This document shows positions 34,698-44,067 of a stretch of 64,000 bases of DNA, in pieces. The position numbers and the translations under genes were made by a program. The stretch lies in contig NZ_JASE01000005.1 in assembly GCF_000622325.1 (NCBI RefSeq), positions 310,001-374,000 on the forward strand, written 5' to 3'. Position 1 is the first letter of the stretch. Each line of letters begins with the position of its first letter. The stretch comes from Sulfitobacter geojensis. Lineage in GTDB: Bacteria; Pseudomonadota; Alphaproteobacteria; Rhodobacterales; Rhodobacteraceae. The notes beneath the pieces were generated by a model. It was given only the letters and a program-made list of their open reading frames with translations. It was not told where the DNA came from and did no database searches.

Positions 34698-35549
34698 ATG
34701 ACGGGGATGCAAAGAAGCACGGGTGAAATTACCGAATGGCTGGTTCCGCTGGCCTTTGTCGCCACGACCTCGTGGTTGATCTGGCATTTACCGGCGTTCC
34801 TGCTGGACTGGCTTCCCTATACGTCAGACTCGATGCGCGGGCAGGTCGAAGCGATCTATCTGCGGGCAGATGTAACGCCCAATCTGGCTGGAATCTTTGG
34901 CGGTCACATCGACATTATCGACATGCTGGCCCTGATCCTGACCCCGATCATTGCGGTTATCGGGGCGCGGGGCGTGCGGCCTGCGGGGATGGAGTTTTTG
35001 GGGGCCAGTACAATTGACCGCGCTGCGCTGTTTATCGGGCGGGTCACGATGATGATGATCGCGGTCATGACTGTCGTGATGCTCTACGAAGTTTTCATGC
35101 GGTATATCATGGAAAAGCCCACCGAGTGGGCCAATGAAATGACTCTTTGGTTTGCCAGCTTCACCTTTCTGCTGTCGGGATTCTACGCCATGCAGCAGCG
35201 CAGCCATATCCGCATTTTCCTGCTCTACGATATGGTGCCGCGCTGGTTGCAACGGGTGTTTGACAGCTTCTCGACCCTCCTGATCGTGCTCTTTGCCTTC
35301 TTTCTGGTTTACGGCAGCTACAAGCAGGTTTTCGTGAACAAGCTCTACAAATGGGAACTTTACGGCTCGGCCTTTAACCCGCCGATCCCTGCGACCCTGC
35401 AGCCGATGGTGTTGATCGTGATTACGTTGGTCGCTCTGCAAGCGGTGCTGAACCTTTTTCAAGACTGGAACAAAATGCCGGAAATCCACACGGATGAACC
35501 GGATCAAGATGAAATTGACGCGCTGAAACGCGCAGTGGGGCAAGACTGA
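34698..35549 (+). CDS. TRAP transporter small membrane subunit (DctQ family), extended form
   Basis: A 283-residue subunit, longer than the usual ~170. After two N-terminal hydrophobic stretches (WLVPLAFVATTSWLIWHLPAFLL and IIDMLALILTPIIAVIGA) comes the standard DctQ core with MLYEVFMRYIMEKPTEWANEMTLWF and HIRIFLLYDMVP. The extended N-terminus is known in some TRAP systems. Start could be ATG 34698 or 34707; AGGGG is better spaced for the latter. Stop and next start share one base (TGATG). Confidence 0.9.
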   Translation: MTGMQRSTGEITEWLVPLAFVATTSWLIWHLPAFLLDWLPYTSDSMRGQVEAIYLRADVTPNLAGIFGGHIDIIDMLALILTPIIAVIGARGVRPAGMEFLGASTIDRAALFIGRVTMMMIAVMTVVMLYEVFMRYIMEKPTEWANEMTLWFASFTFLLSGFYAMQQRSHIRIFLLYDMVPRWLQRVFDSFSTLLIVLFAFFLVYGSYKQVFVNKLYKWELYGSAFNPPIPATLQPMVLIVITLVALQAVLNLFQDWNKMPEIHTDEPDQDEIDALKRAVGQD

Positions 35550-37171
35550 TGGATATTGGAACAATCTCGCTTATCCTGATGCTGGCGCTTATTGTGCTCC
35601 TTGCCATCGGGATGCCACTTGGTCTGGCCTCGGCCTCTTTGGCCGTTCTTGTGCTGGTGATGAAGTTTGAACCGGCGTTGCTGACAAACCCGTTTTCCTT
35701 TGGTGATGGTATTCTGACAGGCAGGCCGGGGACCGGACCGCTCTATATTCTTGCGCAAAAGATATACGGGCTTTTAACGGATTATGTCCTTATATCGGTA
35801 CCGCTGTTCATCTTTATGGCGTCCCTGCTGGAACGGTCCGGCATTGCAAAGGACATGTATTCATCGTTGAACGTCTGGCTGTCGCGTACCCGTGGGGGCA
35901 TCGCGATCGTGACGTCGATCATGGCGGTGATTATGGCTGCGATGTCGGGGATCATCGGCGGCGAAGTTGTCTTGCTGGGCTTGATCGCGCTGCCGCAGAT
36001 GCTGCGCCTTGGATATAGTCAAAACCTCGCGATTGGTGTGATCTGCGCATCCGGTTCGCTGGGCACGATGATCCCGCCATCCATTGTCCTTATCATCTAC
36101 GGTTTGATCACCGAAACCTCTATCAAGGCGCTGTTCACCGCGTCTTTCATCCCCGGTTTTATGCTCGCCTCGATGATCATTACCTACATTATCGTGCGCA
36201 CACAGCTTCATCCCGAAGACGCGCCGCTGCCAGAAGAGGACCCAAACGATCCGCCCCGCGCAGAGAAACGTTTGTTGTTCATGGCATTCATGTCCATCGT
36301 GGTTGCCGGTTTTTCGACATTCCTGTTTTTGCGCGCCACATTCTTTGAGCTGTCGGGTTCTAACGCGGCCAGTGACGGTGATCCTGCGCGCCTTGGCACA
36401 GCGGCACATATGCCGTGGCTTGCCGGCATTACGATTGTGGCGTTGCTGTTGATCTACTTTGTTTTTGGCAAGGAGCGCGCAAAAACCGGTTGGGATATGG
36501 GCAAAGGACTGGTCGCGCCCATGGTCGTGATTGGTGTCGTGATGGGATCCATCTATGGCGGCATCACCGGCATCACGGAAGCTGCCGGCATGGGGGCCGC
36601 CGCGGTGCTGATCATCGCGATCTTGCGCGGGGAAGGGTCGTTTGCGCTGGTCTGGGAAAGCCTGATGCGCACGCTGCGCTCAACCGGCACGATCATCTGG
36701 GTCACCATCGGTGCGGCGTCCCTTGCGGGGGCCTATACCATTGCGGGCGGTCCGCAGTATGTGGCGGATCTGATCGTCGGGAAGGACCTGCCAACTATGG
36801 GTGTGATCCTGACCATGATGCTGATCCTTTTGTTTATGGGGGCCTTCATGGATTGGGTCGGCATTGTGCTGCTGATCATTCCCGTCTTCCTGCCTATCGT
36901 CTTGCGCCTGCCCATTGAGGAAATCGGTTTCATCGGCCAGCTGGAGCCTCAACATGTCGCGATCTGGTTTGGTGTGGTGTTCTGTATGAACATGCAGGTC
37001 AGCTTTCTGTCGCCCCCCTTTGGCCCTGCCGCATTTTACCTGAAATCCGTGGCACCGCCCCATATCAGCCTGACAGATATCTTTCGCGGCTTCCTGCCCT
37101 TTATCGGTATCCAGATACTGGCGCTTTCGGTGCTGTTGATCTGGCCCAACATCATTTCACTTTTGCTGTGA
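35549..37171 (+). CDS. TRAP transporter large membrane subunit (DctM family)
   Basis: A 540-residue sodium-coupled permease with about a dozen helices. Typical stretches: SVPLFIFMASLLERSGIAKDMY, MAAMSGIIGGEVVLLGLIALPQML, CASGSLGTMIPPSIVLIIYG and SFLSPPFGPAAFYLKSV. A central hydrophilic loop near residue 230 (EDAPLPEEDPNDPPRAEKR) and an extra pair of helices make it longer than the ~430-residue norm. Works with the DctP and DctQ proteins encoded just upstream. Confidence 0.95.
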   Translation: MDIGTISLILMLALIVLLAIGMPLGLASASLAVLVLVMKFEPALLTNPFSFGDGILTGRPGTGPLYILAQKIYGLLTDYVLISVPLFIFMASLLERSGIAKDMYSSLNVWLSRTRGGIAIVTSIMAVIMAAMSGIIGGEVVLLGLIALPQMLRLGYSQNLAIGVICASGSLGTMIPPSIVLIIYGLITETSIKALFTASFIPGFMLASMIITYIIVRTQLHPEDAPLPEEDPNDPPRAEKRLLFMAFMSIVVAGFSTFLFLRATFFELSGSNAASDGDPARLGTAAHMPWLAGITIVALLLIYFVFGKERAKTGWDMGKGLVAPMVVIGVVMGSIYGGITGITEAAGMGAAAVLIIAILRGEGSFALVWESLMRTLRSTGTIIWVTIGAASLAGAYTIAGGPQYVADLIVGKDLPTMGVILTMMLILLFMGAFMDWVGIVLLIIPVFLPIVLRLPIEEIGFIGQLEPQHVAIWFGVVFCMNMQVSFLSPPFGPAAFYLKSVAPPHISLTDIFRGFLPFIGIQILALSVLLIWPNIISLLL

Positions 37172-37200
37172 CCCGATCGGGCGCGAGAAAGCGTTAGACC

Positions 37201-38703
37201 ATGGATTATATACGTTTGGATCGTGCCGATACCGTCGTCACCGCAACCCGCGCCCTAGAGGTTGGGGTTGCGATTGAAGATGTCACAACAACTGCTTTGA
37301 TCCCGTCGGGTCACAAAGTCGCGACTGTGGCGATGTCTGCAGGTGATCCCGTGCGCAAATACGCACAGTTGATCGGCTATGCTTCTGTGGATATTGCAGC
37401 AGGCGATCATGTGCATACCCATAACGTGGCCTTTCGAAATACCGATATGGCCTATGAATTCTCGACGGATTTGCGACCCGTTGCGCCGGCAACCAGTCGA
37501 GATACCTTTATGGGGTATCGTCGCGAAAACGGGCGCGTGGGCACCCGCAATTACATTGCGATTGTTACCTCGGTGAATTGTTCCGCCACTGCCGCACGGA
37601 TGATTGCGGACCACTTTACCCCTGAGGTTCTGGCAGAATATCCCAATGTTGATGGTGTGGCCGCCTTTGTGCATGGCACGGGCTGTGGCATGGCGGGCGA
37701 TGGTGACGGTTTCGAAGCGCTGCAACGCGTGATGTGGGGCTATGCCAAACATCCCAACCACGCCGGCGTTCTGATGGTGGGTCTGGGATGCGAAATGAAC
37801 CAGATTGATTGGCTGCTTGAGGCTTACGGCCTTGAACAAGGGCCGACGTTCCAAACGATGAACATCCAGAATGTTGCGGGACTGCGCCGAACCGTCGACA
37901 TGGGCATCGACAAGATCAAAGCCATGCTGCCAATCGCCAACAAAGCGACCCGCACCGCATGCCCCGCGTCTGAATTGATGGTGGCCTTGCAATGTGGGGG
38001 ATCGGATGCATGGTCCGGTGTTACGGCAAATCCCGCGCTGGGCTATGCGTGTGACCTGTTGACGGCTCAGGGCGCGACCGGCGTGCTGGCCGAAACGCCG
38101 GAGATTTACGGAGCCGAGCATTTGTTGACGCGCCGTGCGGTGGATCAGGCCACAGGCGACAAACTGATCGGGTTGATCAAGTGGTGGGAGGATTACACCG
38201 CGCGCAACAGGGGGTCGATGGACAACAACCCGTCCCCTGGCAACAAGCAGGGCGGTTTGACCACGATCCTTGAGAAATCATTGGGCGCTGCGGCCAAGGG
38301 GGGCACAAGCCCGCTGACCGGTGTTTTCAAATACGCAGAACCGGTCACCACGCGCGGATTTACCTTTATGGATTCTCCGGGATATGACCCTGCTTCTGTG
38401 ACGGGCCAGATCGCGGGCGGGTGCAACCTTGTGTGTTTCACAACTGGCCGCGGGTCGGCTTTCGGCTCCAAACCCGCGCCAACGGTCAAGGTCGCGACAA
38501 ACTCGGAAATGGCGAAACGCATGTCCGAAGACATGGACATCGACGCGGGGGAGATCCTGTCGAAAGGCGTCAGAGTTGAGGAAAAGGGCCGCGAGATTTA
38601 CGAGATGTTCCTGCGTGTGGCATCGGGTGAGGTGACAAAATCCGAAGCGCAGGGTTTGGGCGATTACGAATTCGTCCCATGGCAAATCGGAGCGGTCATG
38701 TGA
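37201..38703 (+). CDS. Altronate/galactarate dehydratase (UxaA family), SAF plus catalytic domain
   Basis: A 500-residue iron-dependent sugar-acid dehydratase. Residues 1-80 form the SAF domain (GHKVATVAMSAGDPVRKYAQLIGYASVDIAAGDHVHTHNV); the catalytic part has GRVGTRNYIAIVTSVNCSA, GTGCGM, GLGCEMNQ and CGGSDAWSGVTANPALG. The family includes UxaA, GarD and similar enzymes; D-altronate to KDG would feed the kdgK at the end of the same operon, while galactarate would not. Starts 29 bases after dctM and overlaps the next gene by four bases. Confidence 0.9.
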   Translation: MDYIRLDRADTVVTATRALEVGVAIEDVTTTALIPSGHKVATVAMSAGDPVRKYAQLIGYASVDIAAGDHVHTHNVAFRNTDMAYEFSTDLRPVAPATSRDTFMGYRRENGRVGTRNYIAIVTSVNCSATAARMIADHFTPEVLAEYPNVDGVAAFVHGTGCGMAGDGDGFEALQRVMWGYAKHPNHAGVLMVGLGCEMNQIDWLLEAYGLEQGPTFQTMNIQNVAGLRRTVDMGIDKIKAMLPIANKATRTACPASELMVALQCGGSDAWSGVTANPALGYACDLLTAQGATGVLAETPEIYGAEHLLTRRAVDQATGDKLIGLIKWWEDYTARNRGSMDNNPSPGNKQGGLTTILEKSLGAAAKGGTSPLTGVFKYAEPVTTRGFTFMDSPGYDPASVTGQIAGGCNLVCFTTGRGSAFGSKPAPTVKVATNSEMAKRMSEDMDIDAGEILSKGVRVEEKGREIYEMFLRVASGEVTKSEAQGLGDYEFVPWQIGAVM

Positions 38704-39713
38704 AACGCATTCTGGTCGTCGGTGGCGGGCTGATCGGCATGCGCCATGTGCAGGCAGTGCAAGCGCATGACGGCTGTACGCTGGTCGGGCTTGTCGATCC
38801 CGACCCGTCAATAACCACGGATACCGCGCGGTTTGCCACGATGGCGGAGGTTACAGCGTCTGTTGACGGCGTCATTATTGCGACGCCAACAGATTTGCAC
38901 GCCGCTCACGGCTGCGAAGCCGCCGCAAGAGGGTGGCATATGTTGATCGAGAAACCCGTTGCAGGGACCGCGCAAGACGCACAAATCCTTGAGGATGCGC
39001 TGGCGCGGTCACAGGTGAAATCGCTCGTCGGGCATCACCGGCGCTATCATGCCTGCGTTCGACAACTGAAATCACTGATCGCTGACGGGGTGATCGGGCA
39101 GGTCGTCAATACAACGCTGATCTGGGCCATGTGCAAGCCTGATGCATATTTTGCGGATAACTGGCGCACCTTCGACGGTAGCCCTGTGATGATCAACCTT
39201 GTTCATGACATTGATTTGCTGCGGTTCTGTGTCGGTGAAATCTCCGAAACTGTGGCCTTGCGGGGGGTAAACCGGCGCGACGGGGGTCGGATTGAAAGTG
39301 GGGCAGTTGCGCTTGCATTCGAAAATGGTGCGACCGGAACGATCAGTTTCGCTGATACCGCTGCGTCCCCTTGGGGGTTCGAGGCGGCGACAGGGGAGAA
39401 CCCGAACATCGGCGAGACCGGGCAGGATATGTTGTGGATCACCGGCACCGAAGGGGCGGTCAGCTTTCCATCGATGACACTGTGGCTTGGCACGGAATGG
39501 GGGCGTGCGGCACAGCAAAGCCGCGTAACGCCTGCGCAAAATGTCAAACCACCGCTGGACGCCCAGCTTGATCATTTCCTTGAGGTGATGGAGGGCGCGC
39601 TGCCCTTGATTGATGTCGCTGATGCTGCCCGCACTTTGGACGTTGCTGCGCGGATCGAAGAACAACTCGGGACCAATAGCTGGTCGGAACCAAAAAACAT
39701 CAGATCGGCATGA
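38700..39713 (+). CDS. Gfo/Idh/MocA-family oxidoreductase
   Basis: About 337 residues: N-terminal GGGLIGMRHVQAVQ Rossmann motif, IEKPVAGTAQDA (the EKP signature) and HHRRYHACVRQLKSLI, then the (alpha/beta) C-terminal domain with the VHDIDLLRFCVGE metal/substrate stretch. It likely oxidises or reduces a sugar or sugar acid. GTG 38700 is chosen: GGAG lies ten bases upstream and it gives a GTGA overlap with the dehydratase gene. Confidence 0.88.
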   Translation: MKRILVVGGGLIGMRHVQAVQAHDGCTLVGLVDPDPSITTDTARFATMAEVTASVDGVIIATPTDLHAAHGCEAAARGWHMLIEKPVAGTAQDAQILEDALARSQVKSLVGHHRRYHACVRQLKSLIADGVIGQVVNTTLIWAMCKPDAYFADNWRTFDGSPVMINLVHDIDLLRFCVGEISETVALRGVNRRDGGRIESGAVALAFENGATGTISFADTAASPWGFEAATGENPNIGETGQDMLWITGTEGAVSFPSMTLWLGTEWGRAAQQSRVTPAQNVKPPLDAQLDHFLEVMEGALPLIDVADAARTLDVAARIEEQLGTNSWSEPKNIRSA

Positions 39714-39751
39714 AACGTGCTGAACCAAATGGGACTTTGAAAGGACATAAC

Positions 39752-40639
39752 ATGAGTAAACCAACAATCGGATTTATCGGCCTTGGCCTGATGGGCGGCG
39801 CGATGGTCGGCCGTTTGCAAGACTTGGGCTACAACGTGACAGTGCTGGGTAATCGCGACCGGACGTATCTGGACGCCGCCGTTTCACGCGGTGCAGTGGA
39901 AGCTGCAAGCGCCAAAGAGGTGGCGCAAGCGAGCGACATCGTGATGCTTTGCATGGGCACCTCGGATCATGTTGAATCGCGCATGCGTGGGGCGGACGGC
40001 GTGATTGCTGGCCTGCGTAAGGGCGCGACAGTTGTTGATTTCGGTACCTCGCTGCCGGGCAGCTCGCGTAGTTTGGCCGATGAGGTCCAAGCTGCTGGTG
40101 GAAGTTTCCTTGACGCTCCGCTGGGGCGCACGCCGGCGCATGCAAAGGACGGGCTGCTCAACATCATGGCGTCCGGCGACAAAGCGGCGTTTGATGCGGT
40201 TGAACCTGTTCTCAAAGACCTTGGCGAAAACGTTTTTCACCTTGGGCCGGTTGGTTCGGGCCATACGATCAAGCTTATCAACAACTTCTTTGGCATGACG
40301 GTTGCCAATGCGATGGCCGAAGCCTTTGCAATGGCAGATGTTGCAGGTGTGGATCGCGCGCAATTGTATGATGTTATGGCCGCTGGCCCGTTGCATTCCG
40401 GCATGATGGATTTCGTCAAAGCCTACGGCGTGGAAAAAGACCCCACCATGCTGGCTTTCGCGATCAAGAACGCAGCCAAAGATGTCGGGTATTATGCCCG
40501 CATGGCAGAGGATGCCGGCGTGGATTCAATCATGTCCAAAGGACCGCTTACCGCCCTAAACGAAGCGCGTGACAGCGGGCAAGGTGATGAGATGGTCAGC
40601 CAGATGGTTGATTTCTTTGCCAAGCGGTTCAAAGGCTAG
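39752..40639 (+). CDS. Beta-hydroxyacid dehydrogenase (second copy)
   Basis: A 295-residue NAD(P) enzyme with GFIGLGLMGGAMVGRLQDLGY, the substrate motif DAPLGRTPAHAKDG and the lysine motif GHTIKLINNFFGMT. It is related to the enzyme at 29718-30602 but has a different substrate loop, so probably a different substrate, such as tartronate semialdehyde. The start ATG 39752 follows AAAGGA; a longer frame reaches back over the preceding stop. Confidence 0.88.
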   Translation: MSKPTIGFIGLGLMGGAMVGRLQDLGYNVTVLGNRDRTYLDAAVSRGAVEAASAKEVAQASDIVMLCMGTSDHVESRMRGADGVIAGLRKGATVVDFGTSLPGSSRSLADEVQAAGGSFLDAPLGRTPAHAKDGLLNIMASGDKAAFDAVEPVLKDLGENVFHLGPVGSGHTIKLINNFFGMTVANAMAEAFAMADVAGVDRAQLYDVMAAGPLHSGMMDFVKAYGVEKDPTMLAFAIKNAAKDVGYYARMAEDAGVDSIMSKGPLTALNEARDSGQGDEMVSQMVDFFAKRFKG

Positions 40640-40642
40640 ATC

Positions 40643-41524
40643 ATGGCCGTCGCCGCCCAGTCCAACATCGATTTACCGCGCCTCGGCATCGTTTTGATGC
40701 TGGCGGCGTGGCTGCTGTTTTCGCTGGTTGATACCGGTGCAAAATGGTTGGCGGTGGCGGGTATTCCTGCGTTCCAATTGGCATTCATGCGCTATGCAGG
40801 GCACTTCGTGATTTCGATCGGGGTGGTTGCCAAGGGCGGATGGTCGGTGGACCGGTTCAAAACGGACCATCTGTGGCAAGTCGTAAGCCGCGCTGTATTG
40901 CTGGTCACGGCGACATTGTCGAACTTTTATGCGCTGCATTTTCTGCCGCTGACTGTCGCCTCGGCGATCATGTTTTCCAGTCCGGTGATCGTCTGCTTCC
41001 TGTCCATTTCGGTACTGGGGGAAAAGGTTGGCCCGTGGCGCTGGGGTGCCATTCTGTTAGGGTTTATCGGTGTGCTGATTGTGGTGCGCCCCTTTGGCAC
41101 GGCCTTTCATCCCGCGATGCTGCTGATCATCTATAATGCGACGGCGCTGGCGTTCTATTCGATCATGACGCGCAAGCTGTCGGGGATCGTCGCTGTGGAT
41201 ACGATGCAATTCTACCTTGGTCTTGTGGGCACATCGATTATGGCACCGTTCGCGATCTGGGCTTGGGTTGCGCCAGCATCGGGATGGGCGATGACTGTAC
41301 TGCTGGGTCTTGGCGTCATGGGGTGGGCTGGGCACCAGTTTTTGACGAATGCGCACAGGTTCGGCAGTGCCAACCAGCTGATGCCATTCACCTATTCGTT
41401 CCTAATCTATGTTGCGATCTGGGGTTATCTGTTGTTTGGCACTGTACCGGATTTCTGGACCCTCATCGGGGCGTTCGTGATCATGTTGGCGGGGCTTATT
41501 ATTTGGAAAAGAGAGCAAACATAA
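40643..41524 (+). CDS. DMT-superfamily transporter (EamA family)
   Basis: A 293-residue membrane protein with ten hydrophobic segments in two EamA repeats (for instance LGIVLMLAAWLLFSLVDTGAKWL and LLIIYNATALAFYSIMTRKLS). EamA proteins move metabolites across the inner membrane, often outward. It starts three bases after the beta-hydroxyacid dehydrogenase and shares one base with the kdgK start (TAATG), so it belongs to the operon. Confidence 0.88.
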   Translation: MAVAAQSNIDLPRLGIVLMLAAWLLFSLVDTGAKWLAVAGIPAFQLAFMRYAGHFVISIGVVAKGGWSVDRFKTDHLWQVVSRAVLLVTATLSNFYALHFLPLTVASAIMFSSPVIVCFLSISVLGEKVGPWRWGAILLGFIGVLIVVRPFGTAFHPAMLLIIYNATALAFYSIMTRKLSGIVAVDTMQFYLGLVGTSIMAPFAIWAWVAPASGWAMTVLLGLGVMGWAGHQFLTNAHRFGSANQLMPFTYSFLIYVAIWGYLLFGTVPDFWTLIGAFVIMLAGLIIWKREQT

Positions 41525-42384
41525 TGCGGATAGCGTGCATTGGTGAGGCGATGATCGAACTGTCGATGGCAGGAGAGGACGCGCAATTGGGTGTCGCGGG
41601 GGACACATTAAACACCGCGATCTATTTGCACCGTGAAGCCCCTGCATTGCAGGTTGAATTTGTGACATGCCTTGGCGACGATCCGTTTTCGCAACGGATT
41701 TCGGATTTCATTGCGTCCCAAGGGGTCGGCACAGATACGATCCACCGGATTGCCGGGTCATCGCCCGGTCTATATGCCATCACCACCACAGAAGATGGCG
41801 AGCGCAGCTTTACCTATTGGCGCAACGCATCGGCCGCACGGCAGTTGTTTGCGGATCTGGATTTCAGCATACTTGCGGGGTTCGATGCAGTCTATTTGTC
41901 AGGGATTTCGATGGCGATCCTGCCACATCCTGTCAGGACGGCATTGGTTGCATGGCTTGAAACCGCTCAAGTCAAAGTCATCTATGACAGCAATTATCGC
42001 CCCCGCTTGTGGGAAAATGAGGCACAGGCACAACAAATCACCAAGGCGATGTGGGATCGTGCCGACGTGGCGTTGCCGTCGATTGACGACGAAATGGCCC
42101 TTTTCGGGGAAACTGCGGCGCAGGTTGAAACACGTTTTGCGAGGCATCGTGGACAAGGGGCGTTAAAGCGCGGCGAAAACGGGCCGATGTCGTTGGGATC
42201 GCAAGTCACCCAAGCCTATCCGCCTGCCGAACGGGTCATTGATACAACCGCCGCCGGTGACAGCTTTAACGGCGGTTATCTTGGCGCGCGCTTGTCCGGT
42301 AAATCACAGGCGGATGCGCTAATGGCCGGCCATCAACTGGCCGCCAAGGTTGTTCAGCATCGCGGTGCAATCATGCCCGAATAG
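41524..42384 (+). CDS. kdgK: 2-dehydro-3-deoxygluconokinase (KDG kinase)
   Basis: A 286-residue PfkB kinase. N-terminus RIACIGEAMIEL, GGDT-like GVAGDTLNTAIYLHR, DSNYRPRLWEN (typical of KdgK) and DTTAAGDSFNGGYLGARL, where AAGD replaces the GAGD of most PfkB proteins as in other KDG kinases. It should phosphorylate KDG to KDPG for Entner-Doudoroff cleavage; no KDPG aldolase is in the window. A longer in-frame opening runs back into the EamA gene and is rejected. Last gene of the rightward operon. Confidence 0.92.
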   Translation: MRIACIGEAMIELSMAGEDAQLGVAGDTLNTAIYLHREAPALQVEFVTCLGDDPFSQRISDFIASQGVGTDTIHRIAGSSPGLYAITTTEDGERSFTYWRNASAARQLFADLDFSILAGFDAVYLSGISMAILPHPVRTALVAWLETAQVKVIYDSNYRPRLWENEAQAQQITKAMWDRADVALPSIDDEMALFGETAAQVETRFARHRGQGALKRGENGPMSLGSQVTQAYPPAERVIDTTAAGDSFNGGYLGARLSGKSQADALMAGHQLAAKVVQHRGAIMPE

Positions 42385-42394
42385 GCACCATTAA

Positions 42395-42910
42395 TCAGGC
42401 GGTGCCGCGAATGGGTCTGTCGTTATCGATGTTGAAAATCATCCCGTCCAACAACTCTTCAAGATCGGGGCGGGCGGCTGGTCCGTTAGAGATATCGACG
42501 AGCATCAAACTGCCATCCGGGCGCATCGCAAAGGTGCCCGGTTCGGCAAACCGTGTGGTGGTTTCGGTTTCTGACAGCGGGTCGGACACATAAAGCCCCA
42601 AGGCGCGCATCTGTTCTTCGGTCATTCCGTAACAGAGATCGAAATTCCAGCCGAATTCCGCGCGGTCTGCCAACGCCTTTTCCTGCGTGTCGGCGGACAC
42701 GACGATCACGTCCATCTTGGCAGTCCATTGATCAAGGGCTGCGTTAAGCTTGTTCAGATAGCGTTTGCAGCGGGGACAGTGTTTGCCACGGTACACAAAC
42801 AGAACGCTCCACCGGTCACGGTTTTGGCCAATCTGGCGTGTGCCGCCGTCAACATGCAGAAAACTGGCAGCTTCGACAATGGCACCAACGCGTGGTTTTG
42901 CAGAGCTCAT
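42395..42910 (-). CDS. Peroxiredoxin-like (AhpC/TSA) family protein
   Basis: A 171-residue thioredoxin-fold protein. The redox site is YRGKHCPRCKRYL, a CxxC rather than the PxxxTxxC of true peroxiredoxins; DVIVVSADTQEKALADRAEFG and the C-terminal strand region fit the AhpC-TSA family. It may be a thiol-dependent peroxidase or a reductase. ATG 42910 is chosen because AAAGGA precedes it. Confidence 0.82.
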   Translation of the reverse strand: MSSAKPRVGAIVEAASFLHVDGGTRQIGQNRDRWSVLFVYRGKHCPRCKRYLNKLNAALDQWTAKMDVIVVSADTQEKALADRAEFGWNFDLCYGMTEEQMRALGLYVSDPLSETETTTRFAEPGTFAMRPDGSLMLVDISNGPAARPDLEELLDGMIFNIDNDRPIRGTA

Positions 42911-42967
42911 GATATGTCCTTTCACGGGGTTCATGAAAGGCTATCAAAGGGGCATCGGGGGTCAACC

Positions 42968-44014
42968 CTAGGCAAGCCATCCTTGCAGGTTTTCTTCAAT
43001 TGTCGCCGACAGCGCCTTGATGTGCAGATCATCGTCGTTGAGGCAGGGAATATAGGTAAAATGCTCGCCCCCCGCTTCCTCAAAGCTTTCTTTGATCTCT
43101 TCGTTGATCTCTTCAAGGGTTTCGATGCAATCCGCAGAAAATGCGGGCGCGCAGACCGCGATCTTCTTGTTGCCCGCTTCGGCCTGACGCGCGACCTCTT
43201 CAACGGTGTAGGGCTGTAACCATTCCTCAGGGCCGAATTTCGACTGGAAGGTTGTCATGATTTCAGTGTCTTTCCACCCCAAGCGTTCTTTCAACAGGCG
43301 CGTGGTTTTCTGACACTGGCAATGATACGGATCGCCCTCTGTCAGATAGCGGATCGGCACGCCGTGGTAAGAACAGATCAGGATGTCAGGGCGCTTTTCA
43401 GCCGCAGCATAGGCAGTTTCGATCGAAGTGGCGAGCGCCTCGATGTAATCGGGCCGATCGAAATAGGGTTCAACCACACGCGCGATCGGTTGCCATTTTT
43501 CCTGCCCCAAAGCCGCGAAAAATGCATCACAGGCCGTGGCGGATGTGGCACCGGCGTATTGCGGGTAAAGCGGGAAAAACAGGATTTTGCTGCATCCCGC
43601 CGCAGTCATCGCCGCCACCTTGGATTTGGTCGACGGATTGCCATAGCGCATGCAGTAATCGACCATCACGTCATCCCCATAGCGCGCCTTCATGGTTTCG
43701 GCGATTTTGGCGGTTTGCGATTTTGTGATGGTCAGCAGCGGGCTTTCACCTGCTTCGTGGTTCCAGATCGATTTATACGCCGCACCAGAGGTAAAGGGCC
43801 GCTTTGTCAGGATCACCAGTTGCAACAAAGGTTGCCAAAGCCAGGGGCTGTAATCAATCACGCGGCGGTCGGACAGGAATTCACCCAGATACCGGCGCAT
43901 CGACCAATAGTCGTAATTGTCCGGCGTTCCGAGATTGGCAAGCAGTACGCCCACGCGTTGCTTTGGTACTTTGGGGTGATCTTTGCTGGCGTGGTCAGGG
44001 CGTGCGGTTTGCAT
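42968..44014 (-). CDS. hemH: Ferrochelatase
   Basis: Inserts Fe2+ into protoporphyrin IX, the last step of heme synthesis. The 348-residue protein shows GVLLANLGTPD, the metal-binding His in CSYHGVPIRYL and the Glu in FSADCIETLEEI. HCQCQKTT contributes cysteines found in some proteobacterial ferrochelatases. ATG 44014 follows AAGGA; a longer frame adds an unconserved leader. Confidence 0.96.
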   Translation of the reverse strand: MQTARPDHASKDHPKVPKQRVGVLLANLGTPDNYDYWSMRRYLGEFLSDRRVIDYSPWLWQPLLQLVILTKRPFTSGAAYKSIWNHEAGESPLLTITKSQTAKIAETMKARYGDDVMVDYCMRYGNPSTKSKVAAMTAAGCSKILFFPLYPQYAGATSATACDAFFAALGQEKWQPIARVVEPYFDRPDYIEALATSIETAYAAAEKRPDILICSYHGVPIRYLTEGDPYHCQCQKTTRLLKERLGWKDTEIMTTFQSKFGPEEWLQPYTVEEVARQAEAGNKKIAVCAPAFSADCIETLEEINEEIKESFEEAGGEHFTYIPCLNDDDLHIKALSATIEENLQGWLA

Positions 44015-44067
44015 GGCGTGTCCTTGGGTGGCTTGCTTGCGTTCAAATAGGGGCATTCTGGCTGCGG

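Noticed and set aside
41263-41523. In-frame 87-codon extension upstream of kdgK
   Set aside because: It runs through the EamA transporter gene in another frame; the KdgK family N-terminus begins at ATG 41524, which is coupled to the EamA stop.
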